This document shows, in pieces, positions 12,530-24,461 of a stretch of 64,000 nt of DNA. The position numbers were made by a program, and so were the translations under genes. The DNA comes from Chlorops oryzae (taxonomy: Eukaryota > Arthropoda > Insecta > Diptera > Chloropidae): contig CM035807.1 of the NCBI GenBank assembly GCA_020466095.1, forward strand, positions 33,184,663-33,248,662, written 5' to 3'. The notes beneath the pieces were generated by a model. The model ran no database searches and had not been told where the DNA came from. It saw only the letters and a list, made by a program, of their open reading frames with translations. How positions within the stretch are numbered: the stretch's first letter is position 1; the number at the start of each line of letters is the position of its first letter.

Positions 12530-12629
12530 NNNNNNNNNNNNNNNNNNNNNNNNNNNNNNNNNNNNNNNNNNNNNNNNNNNNNNNNNNNNNNNNNNNNNNN
12601 NNNNNNNNNNNNNNNNNNNNNNNNNNNNN
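12530..12629. other. Assembly gap, 100 N
   Basis: Exactly 100 Ns, the usual placeholder for a gap of unknown size. Frames that run through it are not real. Confidence 0.99.
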
Positions 12630-12781
12630 GTCGTTGAAAACTCACCGTGCATAAATGAAAGACACGATGAGTTTCCATGAGTGTCATCAGCAGGGGCAAA
12701 TGGATTAATTTTGACTTTTATGATGTCTCGACAGCAAGCAAGTGGAGTGACTGTCCATTGCGCTGTCGTGTTTCCGATCAT

Positions 12782-13166
12782 CGAGATGTGAAGGTTTTAA
12801 GAAGAGAATGCTTTAATTTACGAGTAGGTACCTATGCCTGCCTTGGAGATAAAAATGCAATTTCCATTTAGCGCAATATTTATTGTATAAGAATTAAAAT
12901 GAACCATAAATATGAAGTCACTTTCAATCAAGAAAATCATGATACTGTCCTTGGAGTGCACCTTGACATTGTTTCAGGGCTCAGAATTTGTTAATGGTTT
13001 TGAGGCGCTTCGTAATTTGTGGAGTTAATGGATTCAATTAGTAATGATAGATCAAATAAATTCTGTATATTATTATTCTTAACGGCTTAGAGTGTAAACC
13101 TGCTAACTCACAATTGAAAAACTTTAAAGGGGAGAAAAAAAACTGCTTCAAATTTATATTTTCATC
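12782..13166. other. AT-rich spacer
   Basis: Nothing recognised on either strand. Confidence 0.35.
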
Positions 13167-13169
13167 TTA

Positions 13170-13298
13170 AGGGCTATCTCCAGTTCTGTCAGAAGTTAAA
13201 AATGTGATATAAAAAACGCTTCAGAAATGAATCAGAAACTTTAGGAAGTGTTTTTTATATGACGTTTTTCATTTCTAGAAATAACTGGAGATAGCCCC
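13170..13298. mobile_element. 129-bp MITE, TTA-flanked
   Basis: Inverted ends AGGGCTATCTCCAGTT and AACTGGAGATAGCCCC, flanked by TTA on each side (13167-13169 and 13299-13301). A 3-bp TTA/TAA duplication with GGG-starting inverted repeats is the pattern of the PIF/Harbinger superfamily. The terminal sequence is related to that of the larger element at 44869-45447. Confidence 0.75.
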
Positions 13299-13301
13299 TT
13301 A

Positions 13302-14290
13302 GACAGGAAACAAATTCTTCGATATTTTATAAATGAACCAACTACATTTTGGGATTCCTTCCCAAGATGAAAGTGCAAGTTTGGAGCATTTTTTTGTCTG
13401 CCCTGTGAAATTTTTCCAATGTGAGTTAGCTTTGGTGAAACTTAATCCAACAAAAATTTTGAATTAAATGAAAGAGTGTTTGATTCCCTTGTGGTCACAA
13501 ATATACTTATTTTGAAATTTGTTCTGTTGATATTTCAATTAAAACAGTTGAACGCCGTTGTCAAAGTGTTGGTTGAATTTTTTAATTAACCTCTCAAGAC
13601 CCGAAAAGGAAAATTGTGTAACTTCTAGCGTTTATGGTCTTAGTACGTTTTTTAAGTGCCTTGATTGTCTGCAATGACTTAGAGAACGATTCCCAGAAAT
13701 TTTGGTAGGAATCGTTTAGGGCCTTCGGGCAATAAATGTCGAATTCATATGCTATCGCGGGTCGGTCATTAAATTTTATGGAAAGCGATTAAGCGCCTAA
13801 TGTATTTGAATGTTTGTGTTGTAAATGAAATTGTTGCTTCTTGAGGGCTTAAAACAAACAAACGATTAACAATTCATCTGCAATTAAACTTCAATTGAAT
13901 TTTAATTATGCTTTGGCCTGAAGCAAGCTGCAATTGCTAAATTACTTAATATGTTTTTTCTTAATTCTTGGCACTTCGTAACAGAAACATTAAAAATGCT
14001 TCCTACAAAGAATTTAGATAATACCTATCACAAAGTAAAGAAAACTTTAACACCCCTTTCTGGGGCCGCAGTCGAAAAATTTCATTTTATTTGGAATAGA
14101 TTTTTCAGTTCAATTGAAGAAAATTTCGAATTTGGTTAGATTTTTCTGTAGGATTAGGCAATTTTTAACTCTTTTTTGTTGTTAGTTACACAAATTCACA
14201 ATTCACGGAAAAATCAAATTGATGCATATCAATCACAAGTATACCCGAGAAGTATTGACATACTAAATCTTAGCATAAAACATTATTTTA
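13302..14290. other. No recognised gene
   Basis: Single-copy AT-rich DNA. A 62-codon frame at 13951-14139 has no recognisable motif. Confidence 0.35.
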
Positions 14291-14295
14291 GTGTA

Positions 14296-14545
14296 GGGGA
14301 GGATGGGGCTAACTCGTACACTTTTTGGTTTGGAGATAAAAAGTCACTCATAAGTTTATTGTATACCCAAGTGTTATACACCATTTTTAAACTTGCACCT
14401 TCAGCTAAAAAACGCTTTAGTTGATATATGAATATATTTAGTAGTTTCGAAGTTATGACGGTGATTAGTTGGGCACCTCAAAATCGGAAGTTCCGAAAAT
14501 GGTGGGGCTAACTCGTACTGGGATGGGGCTAACTCGAACAGTGAC
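14296..14545 (+). repeat. Three copies of GGGGCTAACTCG
   Basis: ATGGGGCTAACTCGTAC (about 14302), GTGGGGCTAACTCGTAC (about 14502) and ATGGGGCTAACTCGAAC (about 14523) lie in direct orientation. The last two are only about 20 bp apart. This looks like the subterminal repeats of a transposon end, but no partner end is seen. Confidence 0.5.
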
Positions 14546-14649
14546 AATTTTGCCTATAATAACTCGCAAAAATTTGTTTCAATCCACTTGAAAATAGAAC
14601 TAAAGTATATATTGAGCTATTGCTGAGTCATTAATTAGAAATAAGCTTA

Positions 14650-14830
14650 AGGCCCCATCTACACGATGCAAGTTTTCACTTGGCAAGTCACTTCTGCAAG
14701 TACTTGGCAAGCAGATTGCATCGTGTAGAATGCTTGCAAGGACTTACTGCAGGTTTTTCAAGACTTCCATGCAAGAACTTGCCTAAAAAAAATTCGGATG
14801 GTGTAGAAATACAATCTTCCAATTTGCTAG
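14650..14830. repeat. Hairpin repeat rich in ACTTGC
   Basis: CTACACGATGCAA (14660-14672) and TTGCATCGTGTAG (14717-14729) are perfect inverted copies. Between and after them CTTGCAAG, ACTTGGCAAG and CTTGC motifs recur. The start TTAAGGCCCCATC resembles MITE ends elsewhere in the window (TAAGGCTGAG at 27691), but no matching right end is found, so this may be a truncated foldback or MITE. Confidence 0.5.
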
Positions 14831-15065
14831 AAGTTTGTTTTTTACTTGCATACTTACAAACTGTCAGGTTCAAGGTACTCAATAAAGTAGCGAGTGCGAT
14901 GTTTCAATATTTATTATTTTCTACATAGCTTGCTATTTCTTGAATTAAATTCTTCGCTTTTTTTTTATCAACATGGCTGTGTCAGAGAAGCAAATTGAAA
15001 TAATTATTGAAGTATACCAGCAAAATGAGTGCTTGGGGCAAAAGTCACACATGGACTACAAAAAC

Positions 15066-15706
15066 AAGCATAAACAAGAAAGAAAGCTAAATTCGGTTAA
15101 GCCCGACTTTAAAATACCGAGCGTCGCGACATTATTGGTGCACTATGATTTGACTCTCCATTTGTGGGCGTGGCAGTGGGCGGGACACATACATTTTTTT
15201 CCTACACCTTTCATTTGCCTTGGTCAACCTATGTTGCGAATATGAAGCCTCTACGCCTTTTACGTCACAAGTTACGATAAACCCTTATTTGTGGGCGTGG
15301 CTCAAAAAGGACGGCGTCCATTTTTTTCAAGATATGTCCTTTTTTGTAGTTTACCAGTACACCAAATATCAATGGAATGTGTTGAGTGGTTCGCAAGTTA
15401 CAAGCATTTTACTGAAAACACAAAAAATTCATTTGTGGGCGTGGCAGTAGGATGTCCACCATTTTTACTTAGGATCATACTGGGACCCCGATATACCTTT
15501 GTGCCAAATTTCGACTTGATTGGTCCAGCCGTTTCGGAGGAGATCCGACCACGGGTGGACGGACAGACGGACGGACGGACAGACGGACATGTCTAAATCG
15601 ATTCAGTTTTTGATCCTGATCATTTCTATATATATTTGTCTATATCTACGGAGCTTAGTTCTCCCTGTTACAAGATTTGCACAAAACTAGTATACCCTGC
15701 TTACGC
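15066..15706 (+). mobile_element. Helentron/DINE-like element, family 2, copy 1
   Basis: It begins ACAAGAAAGAAAGCTAAA, followed by AAGCCCGACTTTAAAATACC. It contains about 1.5 units of the 127-bp module seen as an array at 54045-54807 (TTTGTGGGCGTGG, CCTACACCTTTCATT, CAACCTATGTTGCGAA), a (GACG/GACA)n tract (15557-15590), CATGTCTAAATCGATTCAG, and ends TATACCCTGCTTACGCTGGG. It aligns with the reverse of 53574-54870. The expected terminal TATAAAAA is missing. It has no coding frame; movement would need an autonomous Helentron elsewhere. Confidence 0.65.
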
Positions 15707-16125
15707 TGGGCCTTAAATATGACCTATCTTCAAAGTCCGTTTCGAAGGTTCAAATTACCTTTATTCGACCTATTTCATGACTTCAAAGTCGTTTCGACTT
15801 ACAAGTCGATATTTGGTAAACAATAGGTAAAAATTCCCTATTTTGTGACTTAATATTGACTTGACTTTGAATTCCAAAAAAGGTAATTTTTTTAAGGCAT
15901 ACCGACGAATTTTTTGACTTAAATTCGACTTTAAAGCCCGTTCGACTTTTAGAGCTAAATAGGGACAAAATTTGCCTTATTTCGTTGAATGCCTCTACTT
16001 CAAAGTCGAGCTGCCTTGATTTTCGGACTTCATAGTCGATTTGACTTTTAGGTTGAAATAGGTCATACTTATAAAAAAAAGTTTACTGACCTATTTCTAA
16101 CTAATATGACTTATGTATGACTATA
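15707..16125. repeat. AT-rich GACTT/AAGTC repeat, copy 2
   Basis: Starts directly after the Helentron-like copy. It aligns with 5195-5570: GACCTAT, GGTTCAAATTACC, CGACCTATTTCATGAC, TTGACTTTGAATTCCAAA and TTTTTAAGGCATA occur in the same order. The Helentron-like element probably inserted into or next to it. Confidence 0.6.
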
Positions 16126-16136
16126 ATTAGCACCAT

Positions 16137-16390
16137 GGGCGTATCCAGAAACTCAGTCAACGAGGGGCAAGATACAAATATTTTGTTCTATATGTATGTT
16201 AGCACTTTGGCGTCTGTTCATAAGTGTTGTCACATGTAAGCATAGGTTTCTTTTTATCTTATAAAAAATGATCTTGCCGGCCTTTTCCCATTTCTTGATA
16301 CTCCTTGAAAACTGTTTTGCGGCGTATACTGAGCAAAAATTATTTAGAGGGGGCAGCTGCCCCTCCCTGCCCTTCTGTAAATACGCCCAC
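16137..16390. mobile_element. Possible MITE with TGGGCGTAT ends
   Basis: TGGGCGTATCCAGAAA at the left and CTGTAAATACGCCCA at the right share about 10 inverted terminal bases. The inside carries GAGGGGCAAG and GGGGGCAGCTGCCCCTCCC. The inverted match is short and no target duplication is clear, so this is tentative. Confidence 0.35.
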
Positions 16391-17682
16391 AATATTGTCA
16401 GCATTGTTGCCAGAAGTGAAAAATTTTCTTGAAAACAAATACACAAAACAAATAGAAACTCCATACATAAAATCTTCACTTTAAAGATATCTGGCATCAC
16501 TTGCAAATATTGGTAATTGGTTCTGCTTTATGCTAAAAACGACTGATGGGTGTGGGGAGTTCTTGACTGTGTGTAATTTGACTGTGTTGACACTGGCATT
16601 GTATGTACACGCGTTTTGGTGAAAGTCTAAACTTTTTTGCACCTTTATTGCTTTTGTTGAATGTCCTACAGATGAACATAGTCTAGTCTATTCTGTATAT
16701 TCTATAGTTAGAGATGAATAGATATTTGTATCTGGTCATGACTGTTTTTTGGACACATGCCTTCACTGTTCCAGATATGAACAAAATATGTTGCGACCAA
16801 TTCGTCGCGGTACATTCTCAACCGATTATAGAGGATTAGAAACCATGCTGTGTCCTCCTCAGCCATGGAGCACACCATTTAACGGAGGCTATTTACTAAA
16901 CATAGTTTAATTAATTCGACTACCGCATCAGGTATTGTATGTTTCTTAACTCGTGTGCTCAAAATATATCTCTCCCCCCCTTTTCATAGGTTTTTCAAAT
17001 ATGAAACACCAGCACCTCTAATAACGGAAATTACGTTAAATAATAGACATCACTATATGATGTAAAAATGTGATGTCTGACTCTCCAAGAGTTTAACATT
17101 CGTTAGACAAAATTAAACAAAACAATAAACGAGAAAAATTTAATAAAAATAAAAAATATATATGGCTGTACTGTAAGCTAATGAACAAATAAAGCAGAAC
17201 GGGATGGGCAATAGAGATCCTTCTAAAAGCCAAGCAAATGAACACACAAAAAGAGTGTTGAAGCAAAAACTGCCATAAATATTTAAACTAACAACGCGAG
17301 ACGAACAGCAGAAACAATTAGCCCGGAATATCGTTGGCATCATTACTTTTATGTATAAAATTTAGATTCAAGGGATATTCACAGAGATGAATTGCCAGAA
17401 TGCGCATGTTGACAAGTGAAACATAAACTTCACACTAACAAAGGAAACAAATGAACAAATAAAGGCTTAAGCAAACCGTGGAAATTTTTAGCAGCTTTTT
17501 AAAAGAAGAAATTTGTATGAAAACAGACCGTATGAAAAGCTAAGATGGGATTTAACGTTAAAAATTTTCATTATTTTTAAGTAAAACAAGTCGAGAAAGG
17601 ATACCAATGAAGACAGGCAGGTTGAAAATCGATTAATACATAAACATAGACACAGCTCGAACATGAACACTTTTATCATTAA
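16391..17682. other. No recognised gene
   Basis: AT-rich DNA with only short, motif-free frames on the minus strand (17140-17343, 17488-17781). Confidence 0.35.
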
Positions 17683-18586
17683 ACAAGTAAGGGTGTTATA
17701 GTCAGGCGAGCCTGACAATAAAATACCCGACACTGACACATGTTTAAATAATTTTTTTACCACGCCCAAAAACAGGACCACTAAGTAAGAATATTCAAGA
17801 GGTTTTTAAGGCTATTAGGGGCCCCATATACCAACTTTTGTCAAATTTCTTTATGAAAACCGTCTCTTTTCCACGCCCAATTTTCCACTTTTTTTGCAAT
17901 TCTAATCTGAGGCTTAAATATACGCTCAAATTCTAAGTTTCATTGAAATATTTCGAAAAAGTCCGATTTTGAGGCAGTTTTGGGATTTTTGTGACAGACC
18001 TTAGTACTGGAGGTACCCTTAATAATGGACCGACCAGGGAAATATTTTGGGAGTATGTTTACGACTTCAAAGGAAGCATAAGTGCCAAATTTCGTTTAAG
18101 TCCCATTTGAATTTCGGGTGTAGGAGACAATTTTCGAAAACCGCCCTTCTGCCACGCCCACTTTTTCAATTTTTTGAAATTATATTACTGGCCTTTAAAT
18201 ATGATCAAATATCAAATTTCATCAAAATATCTTGAAAAATTTCGAATTTAGAGCAGTTTTTGTGATTTTCGCAACAGACCCTAGTACTGGAGGTACCCCT
18301 AAAAATGGTCCGATCGGGTCCATTCTCGAACTTGTTCTTACTCATGTCGCCGTGAGTACGCATACCAAATTTTGTCAAGATAGCTCAACTCCTTCGATAA
18401 GATAACTGGATACAGACAGACAGACAGACGGACAGACAGACGGACGGACATGTCTAAATCGAATCTCCTGGTGACGCTGGTCATTTCTATATATATTTTG
18501 TATGGTCTATCTCGACTGGTTCTGGGTGTTACACACAACCACACAAACGCAATATACCCTCGACACAGAGTGTGTCGGGTATAAAA
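17683..18586 (+). mobile_element. Helentron/DINE-like element, family 1, copy A (full length)
   Basis: It starts AACAAGTAAGGGTGTTATA, then the hairpin GTCAGGCGAGCCTGAC, then AAATACCCGACAC. It ends with the hairpin TATACCCTCGACAC-AGAGT-GTGTCGGGTATA followed by AAAA. TACCCGACAC near the 5' end is the inverse of GTGTCGGGTA in the 3' hairpin: a subterminal inverted repeat plus 3' stem-loop, as in Helentron-derived DINE/mini-me elements. A (GACA/GACG)n tract lies at 18411-18450, and GGTACCCTTAATAATGGACCG-type and GACAGACC motifs repeat inside. No coding frame and no visible target duplication. This is the best reference copy in the window. Confidence 0.75.
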
Positions 18587-21118
18587 ATGAGAAACGGGAG
18601 GATGAAATCTAATCTAAACCAACTCAAAAACACTCCTATATTTCTGAATTTTTTAAAAGAATTTTATTTCTTTAGTTCAATACACGATTAGGTAGAAACA
18701 ATTGAATAATCATTGAATGGCGCATACACTATATGATCCCTATTGAAATATGTACATGGAACAATAGACCTTTATAAAGCGTATTTTCTCATTTTCCCCT
18801 TCAAACTAACATATCCTTTTTCCTCGCTATGGAAAACAGGATTTTTTTGTCTTTGACTCACGTTGGAAAAAATTGTCAATTTTTTTTCCGCGCTAATTAA
18901 AAAATAAAATAATATTTTACCCTTAAGGTTTATTAAATTTAATAAAGTGTTATTGAAAAAATTCGAACAAATTTGAAAACTCATTGCCAGATTGTTACTT
19001 CGGACAGTTTCATGCACTTTTTTTTTTGGGCTTCCCAATCAATTCTGCAGTTTGTTCCATTTTTTATCGATTAAACAACTCAAGCGTACGTTCATAAAAT
19101 GTAAAATTTTCCAACGAACTCGAAACTCGTTCGTTTATTTCATTTGAAAAGGTGAAATATTTATTTACTATGCATAAATTTATATATATTTTTGCTATTT
19201 TTTCAATTTTTCAAAAGAACGCCAGATGTTCGAATACTTTTTTGCACTTGTTTGAAAAAATAAAAAATGTGTTAGTGATATAATTAAACTATAATTACAA
19301 TTAATTGCGGTTTTTTTTTTTTTTTTTTGTTGATTTTCGGATATTTTTTGAACTCTTCTCTCTAATCTTGTAGAGATTTAATACGATTTCATAAAATAAG
19401 GTAACTATAACTGATAACAATATGAAATCATAATTAGGCAAAAAATCCATACGACTATTTCCCGTAAGTTTAATTTATTCTTTGGCATTCCAGCGGCTAA
19501 CTCTTTATGTTAAGCTTAAACAATAGCGAATTTTTTCGCAGTGTATTAAGCAACTTTGTTATTGAAATTGGATTAGAAAAAGCAATTTCCTCGGGTTCTA
19601 TTTAGAAATCGTGTCTGACAAGACGCAAGTGTTCAGTCAATCATTTTCGTTATTGATAGTTTTTTGTCACGGTATCCATGGAATGTTTATTTTCGCACAT
19701 TGAAGAATAAAATTGGCTTTTGTTCTTTGAGCGTCAAATTATTTTATGTGTCAATAATTCCAACGCCACACCATTACCTTAGCCAATCGTATTTTGAGCT
19801 ATCTCTGTTAATATTTGAATTTTATTGATATGGAGTTTTGGATTTTCGAAATTGAATATTCCTTTAAATGGGAAAATCGCAAACACCGGAAATTTATTGT
19901 TTGTCATCGCATTTCGTGGTGCCATAATCGTGCGTGTCAGGAACTTTTCGGTGCGTTTCAAAGAAAGTTCCCCCTTCGCTTGCTCCGATTGTCTTATAAA
20001 CGATTTGGTTCATTGAAATTGGCAGTTGTGAATTAAACTTTATTTTCTAAGGATTCTAAATCGATATAATTTTACGTTCAAAGATTTAATATTACGTTAT
20101 AGCTATCGAGTATGAAATGTGTAAAAAGGAGACCTCAATAAGAGTAAGAGAGCTTTAAGCTAAGGAAAGGAAGAAACGTTATGGATGAGCTAAAGTAAGG
20201 ATTACAGAGACAGATGTCCTTGAGCTTTTGGAAAATTCAAAACTAGTGATGGACATAACGGCACGCATGGAATGTAATCGATCAAATCGTTCCGGTTCCA
20301 TCGTATCATGCGACTTTATGAAGTTCCCAGAAATGATGCCATTGAAGAATGTTCAAATTCAATGGAGTCCATTAACAAAAAGAGAGATAATGTTGATCAG
20401 TTTTATTTTTTCGTGACCAATACCTCCGCACAAAGCCAAGAATAGATGGCGTGCAGGAGATATGAAAAAGGATTTCGATTTCCAAAATCAAAAGAGCCGG
20501 CGCGCCGTTGACTTATTCCAAGCAAACAAAATCTTAGCTCCAATTCAAATGAATAACTGAAACAATAGAAAATTTGATGAATCCATTTGAATGGAACCGT
20601 CTTGAAAATTAATTGAAACCACGTTCGTTCATGTGGCTCTGGGATAAACGGCCTAAGTGGCATCCACTTCAACCAACCAACCAACCAACGTTCGTTCATT
20701 TGACAGAGCTCCGCACGAAACAATTGCACAAAAATCGATCATTCCATTTCAGCAAAACTTCAAAGCCGAATTTTGAAACAGCCGCTCTCTGCATGCATAG
20801 AAATTACCGCAATGCGACGGAAATGCGCAAACCGCATTGAAAACGGTGCAGACAAATCAATGCCTTCATTTGGTATTACTTACTAATTTGGAATTTTCGG
20901 ATATTGCTGAAGCTTTTCACGAGTCCCCAGTGACACACAATTGTCCTAGCCATCCAAGCGGGGAGCATACACGGATCTGGCATTTCGGTAAAGTGCTGTT
21001 ATTGTACGGAATTTTGAAATTCAAAAGCATTGGCGCTTTAGCTTTGAAATTCATCGATAATTAGGACTTTAAATAAAAACGTTATTGCTGTTGTTAAAAG
21101 ATTGTGGGAATTTATAAG
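18587..21118. other. 2.5 kb without recognised genes
   Basis: AT-rich DNA with a T tract of about 20 at 19309-19328 and a small (CAAC)n run at 20671-20689. The best minus-strand frame (20403-20729, 108 codons) and the overlapping plus-strand frames show no recognisable motif. Confidence 0.4.
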
Positions 21119-21803
21119 TACACACAGAAAAATATGACCTCATAAAATCAAAAAGATTTCTTCTTGAGTCATTTTTAGAGCAAGGGGTAAGAAAGGGAAT
21201 GAAAACGAAGTAAGTTTTAAAAAGAAATCTGTTTAAATCTATATATATAAAAATGGATGTTTGTATATTTGTGATCGATGGACGCCGAAACCGCTCAACC
21301 GATTTTTATGAAAATTGGTATGTATACTTAGTAGGTAGTGGAGAAGGTTTATAGGTTTATTTGATACCGCTAGATGAGGTAGTTCGCGAGTAATTGGTAA
21401 GTTTTAAACCACTTATGCTTAAGTTATGAAATGGGTATCGTTGGAAGCTGTTTACGAGTAGATATATGTAGGCTATAATTTTAAAAGAATGACTACCACA
21501 AACCGCGAAAATTGAAAATTTAAAAAATATTTAAAAAAGTTGATGTACTGAGGTGAAAATGTTTGTTAAGACTTCCTTGATATAACTGGAATAGTGGCAA
21601 AAAATTGGATGGGTAGTACGCAGAGAAATTGGCAAATTTTAAACCACTTATCCTGAAATTGTGAAGTGGGTATCGTTTTAAAGCTGGTAATGCGTAGTTA
21701 TATGTATGTACGGTATAACTTTGAAAGAATGCCTGCTTTATTGCGGTTATAATCGGACCACGACCATGACCCGAAATTTTGCAAAGCTTTAATTTTCAAT
21801 ATT

Positions 21804-21908
21804 TGAAAGAGTGGTGAGAGGGAAGAGAGAGGGAAAGGTGGAAAAGGAAGAAGAGGGAGAAAAGGGGAAAAGAAGGAAAGGGGGAAGGGTAGAAAATGGG
21901 TGAAAAGA
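21804..21908 (+). repeat. Polypurine tract inside the Helitron
   Basis: About 105 bases almost all A or G (GAGAGGGAAGAGAGAGGG, GGAAGAAGAGGGAGAAAAGG and similar), broken by a few T and C. Such tracts can form triplex DNA; whether this one does is unknown. Confidence 0.7.
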
Positions 21909-22029
21909 CTTTTTTTGTAATTTTCTTATAGATGAGCGGCAGCTGCTGCGCCACAAATAACGAGTTAAATTGAACTTGCGTTTGGATGTGGGCAGAAGAT
22001 TAAAGTTAAAACGCAGTTCTATTTAAAGA

Positions 22030-22427
22030 GATTTTTTTAATTCCTTAAATGTTGATTGTTTAGATGTTGGTTTGGCATATCCTACAATCCTGTAACGAAA
22101 ACTGTCATCTTTTTGGTTTGAAGAGTGACCTGAAGTTCAAAAGATTTCAACGGATACATTCAAATAATACATCCAGATTCAATATGGAGGATTTCTTAAA
22201 GGTTTTTTAATTGTATAGATCCATTGGCAATCCTGCAATCCTGTAAGGAAATTAGTCCTTTTTCCAGGAGTCGCATGAAATTCAAAATTTCTATTTAATA
22301 GAGATGTTTTTAATTGTGTAGATGATCATTTGGTATATCCTACAATCCTGTAAGGAAAACTGTCATCTTTTTGGTTTCAAGAGTGACATGAAGTTCAAAA
22401 GATTTCAAAGGATACATTCAAATAATA
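22030..22427 (+). repeat. 258-bp tandem repeat in the Helitron
   Basis: TATCCTACAATCCTGTAA ... AAACTGTCATCTTTTTGGTTT ... GTTCAAAAGATTTCAA ... GATACATTCAAATAATA occurs at 22071 and again at 22329 (period 258). Between them a related half-unit has GGCAATCCTGCAATCCTGTAAGG and TTTTTCCAGGAGTCGC. The array resumes after the mariner (23716-23860). The first unit preserves the mariner's empty target site. Confidence 0.7.
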
Positions 22428-23715
22428 TTAGGTGTAGTAAAAAGAAATCCATTATTTTTCCAATAGATGGCGTTACTTATCTGCATCTCGCGTTGTATAA
22501 GTCCGATCGTGTTCCGCTAGGGGGCATTAGAAAGATGACAGTTCCTACTAAAAAAGCTTTTTTGACACTTTTTTGATTGATTGATTCAGTTTTGTTTGAG
22601 AGCTTGTCAAAGATGGACATCAGCAAAGAGAAAATTCGATACATTTTACAGTTTTTCTTCGATAAGGGAGAAAACGCAAGCCAGGCGGCTGAAAATGTGA
22701 ATAGCGTTTATGGACCTGATACTGTAACAGCCAATCATGCGCAATTTTGGTTTCGTCGATTCCGTTCCGGTAACTTCGATGTCAAGGATGCACCACGCAC
22801 TGGAAGGCAAATTGTCGAAAATGTCGATAAAATCATGGAACTTATCGAGTCCGACCGTCATGTTAGCACTGTTTCGATTGCAAAAGAGCTAAGGATTGCA
22901 CAAAAAACCGTTTGGAACCATTTGAATAAGGCTGGATACACAAAGAAGCTCGGTGTATGGGTGCCACACGAGTTAACGCAAGAAAACCTCATAGACCGAA
23001 TTTCCATCTGCGAATCGCTGCTGAACCGCAACAAAATCGACCCATTTCTGAAGCGGTTGGTGACTGGTGATGAAAAGTGGGTCACTTACGACAACGTCAA
23101 GCGAAAACGGTCGTGGTCGAAACACGGTGAACCGGCGGAAACGGTGGCCAAGCCAGGATTGACGGCCAGGAAGGTTTTGCTGTGTGTTTGGTAGGATTGG
23201 CAGGGAATTATCTACTATGAGCTGCTCCCATACGGCAAAACTCTTAACTCGGAACTCTACTGTCAACAATTGGACCGTCTGAAGGAAGCAATCGCCCATA
23301 AGCGGCCAGCTTTGGCCAAAAGGAGAGGAATTGTGTTCCATCAGGACAACGCCAGGCCACACACATGGATAGTGACTCGCCAAAAGCTCCGGGAGTTTGG
23401 TTGGGAGGTTCTTCTGCATCCACCTTATAGTCCGGACCTGGCACCAAGTGATTACCATCTGTTCCTGTCCATGGCGAACAATTTTGCTGGTAAAACATTC
23501 GCTTCAAGAGAGGCTTCTGAAATTCGACTGTCTCAATTTTTTGCTAATAGGAACGAGGGCTTCTATGAGAGAGGCATAATGAAATTACCTTTAAAACGGC
23601 AACAAGTTATCGAACAAAACGGCGCATATTTGACCTAAATCGGGTCATTCTAACTATCTTAAATAAAGCCCTCAATTTAATGCAAAAATAATGGATTTCT
23701 TTTTACTACACCTAA
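22428..23715 (+). mobile_element. Full-length mariner (DD34D), one stop in transposase
   Basis: The element is 1,288 bp with perfect 32-bp inverted ends beginning TTAGGTGTAGTAAAAAG and flanked by TA duplications (22426-22427, 23716-23717). The neighbouring repeat unit reads CAAATAATACATCC, and joining the flanks here gives CAAATAATATATCC, so the insertion site is directly confirmed. The near-perfect ends and nearly intact gene suggest a fairly recent insertion. A second copy lies at 60778-61791; the last 75 bp of the two are identical. Confidence 0.93.
22613..23638 (+). pseudogene. Mariner transposase with one in-frame TAG
   Basis: A frame of 341 codons plus stop, the usual mariner length, starting at ATG 22613 (MDISKEKIRY). 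Residues about 1-110 form the paired helix-turn-helix DNA-binding part (WFRRFRSGNFDVKD at 46-59, SIAKELRIAQKTVWNHL at 88-104). WVPHEL is at 116-121. The catalytic triad is D153 (TGDEKW), D245 (HQDNARPH) and D280 (SPDLAPSDYHLF), with 34 residues between the last two, i.e. DD34D. In the family the enzyme cuts and pastes the element at TA sites. The only lesion is TAG at 23192-23194 (codon 194) in VLLCVW-stop-DWQG; copy 2 has TGG (Trp) there, so the change was TGG to TAG. Product: a truncated protein lacking two of three catalytic Asp, so presumably inactive. The subfamily is not assigned with confidence. Confidence 0.93.
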
Positions 23716-24043
23716 TATATCCAGATTCAATATGGAGGATTTTTTAAAGATTTTTTAATTGTATAGATTCTTTGGCAATCCTACAATACTATAAGGAAAT
23801 TAGTTCTTTTTCCAGGAGTCGCCTCAGATTCCAAAGATGTAGACGGACAAATGTAAATTGATCTTTGGAACCAGTTTGAAGGTTTTTTTTATTGAATTTA
23901 AAAAAATTAAGAAGTTTGAAATCTGTCTGTCACGAAGTAAAATATTATAATTATCATATGCAATAAAACTACTGAGTTTCCATTAAATCGACTTTCAATT
24001 TGGGGCGTAGCAACGCGCGCCGGGTAACGCTAGTTTTATATGA

Positions 24044-24400
24044 AAATCTTATTAAAAATATTTAAATAGGTTTCTTCTTAATTTCTCATACATTTCATAT
24101 AAAATACATATAATTCTCGAGCTTATATAATAAATTAAGAAAAAAACTTCTTAATTTCATTAGGTCTCTTGTATCATAACTTTTTAAAAATATTTAAAAA
24201 GATTTCTTCTTAATTTTAGTAGTTGTCCTCTTAAAAATATTTAAAAAGGTTTCATCTTATTTTCTCATACACTTCATATAAAATACATATAGTTCTAGCG
24301 CCTACAAATAAATTGAGAGGAATAATACTAAGTTTCATAGGCCCCCTTGTATCAAATGTTCTTAAAAACATTTAAAAAAACTCTTCTTAAATTTAGTAGT
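24044..24400 (+). repeat. AT-rich tandem duplication
   Basis: Two units of about 190 bp, each with AAAAATATTTAAA, GGTTTC(T/A)TCTTA, TTTCTCATACA(T/C)TTCATATAAA, AAATACATATA and CTTGTATCA, start near 24050 and 24231. The TTTAAAAAGATTTCTTCTTAA motif also occurs alone at 24195 and inverted at 25085-25200. Confidence 0.6.
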
Positions 24401-24461
24401 TTTCTTAAAACAAAAAATAATAAAATTTCTTGTCTAAAAACAAAAAAAAAAATATTTCGAT

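Larger units (their letters stand above)
21238..24033 (+). mobile_element. Non-autonomous Helitron
   Basis: It starts TCTATATATATAAAAATGG, the typical insect Helitron 5' end (TC), followed by GACGCCGAAACCGCTCAACC and GATTTTTATGAAAATTGG. It ends GCGTAGCAACGCGCGCC-GGGTAACGCTAG (CTAG, matching CTRR) with a small GC-rich hairpin just upstream. The flanking bases are A on the left (21237) and T on the right (24034), the expected A/T insertion site with no duplication. It has no Rep/helicase. Inside are a polypurine tract, a 258-bp tandem repeat and a later mariner insertion (22428-23715); without the mariner it is about 1.5 kb. Confidence 0.8.

Noticed and set aside
12448..12781. Minus-strand frames of 83-98 codons
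   Set aside because: They cross the 100-N gap; the X-filled middle is unknown sequence, so the frames are artefacts of the placeholder.
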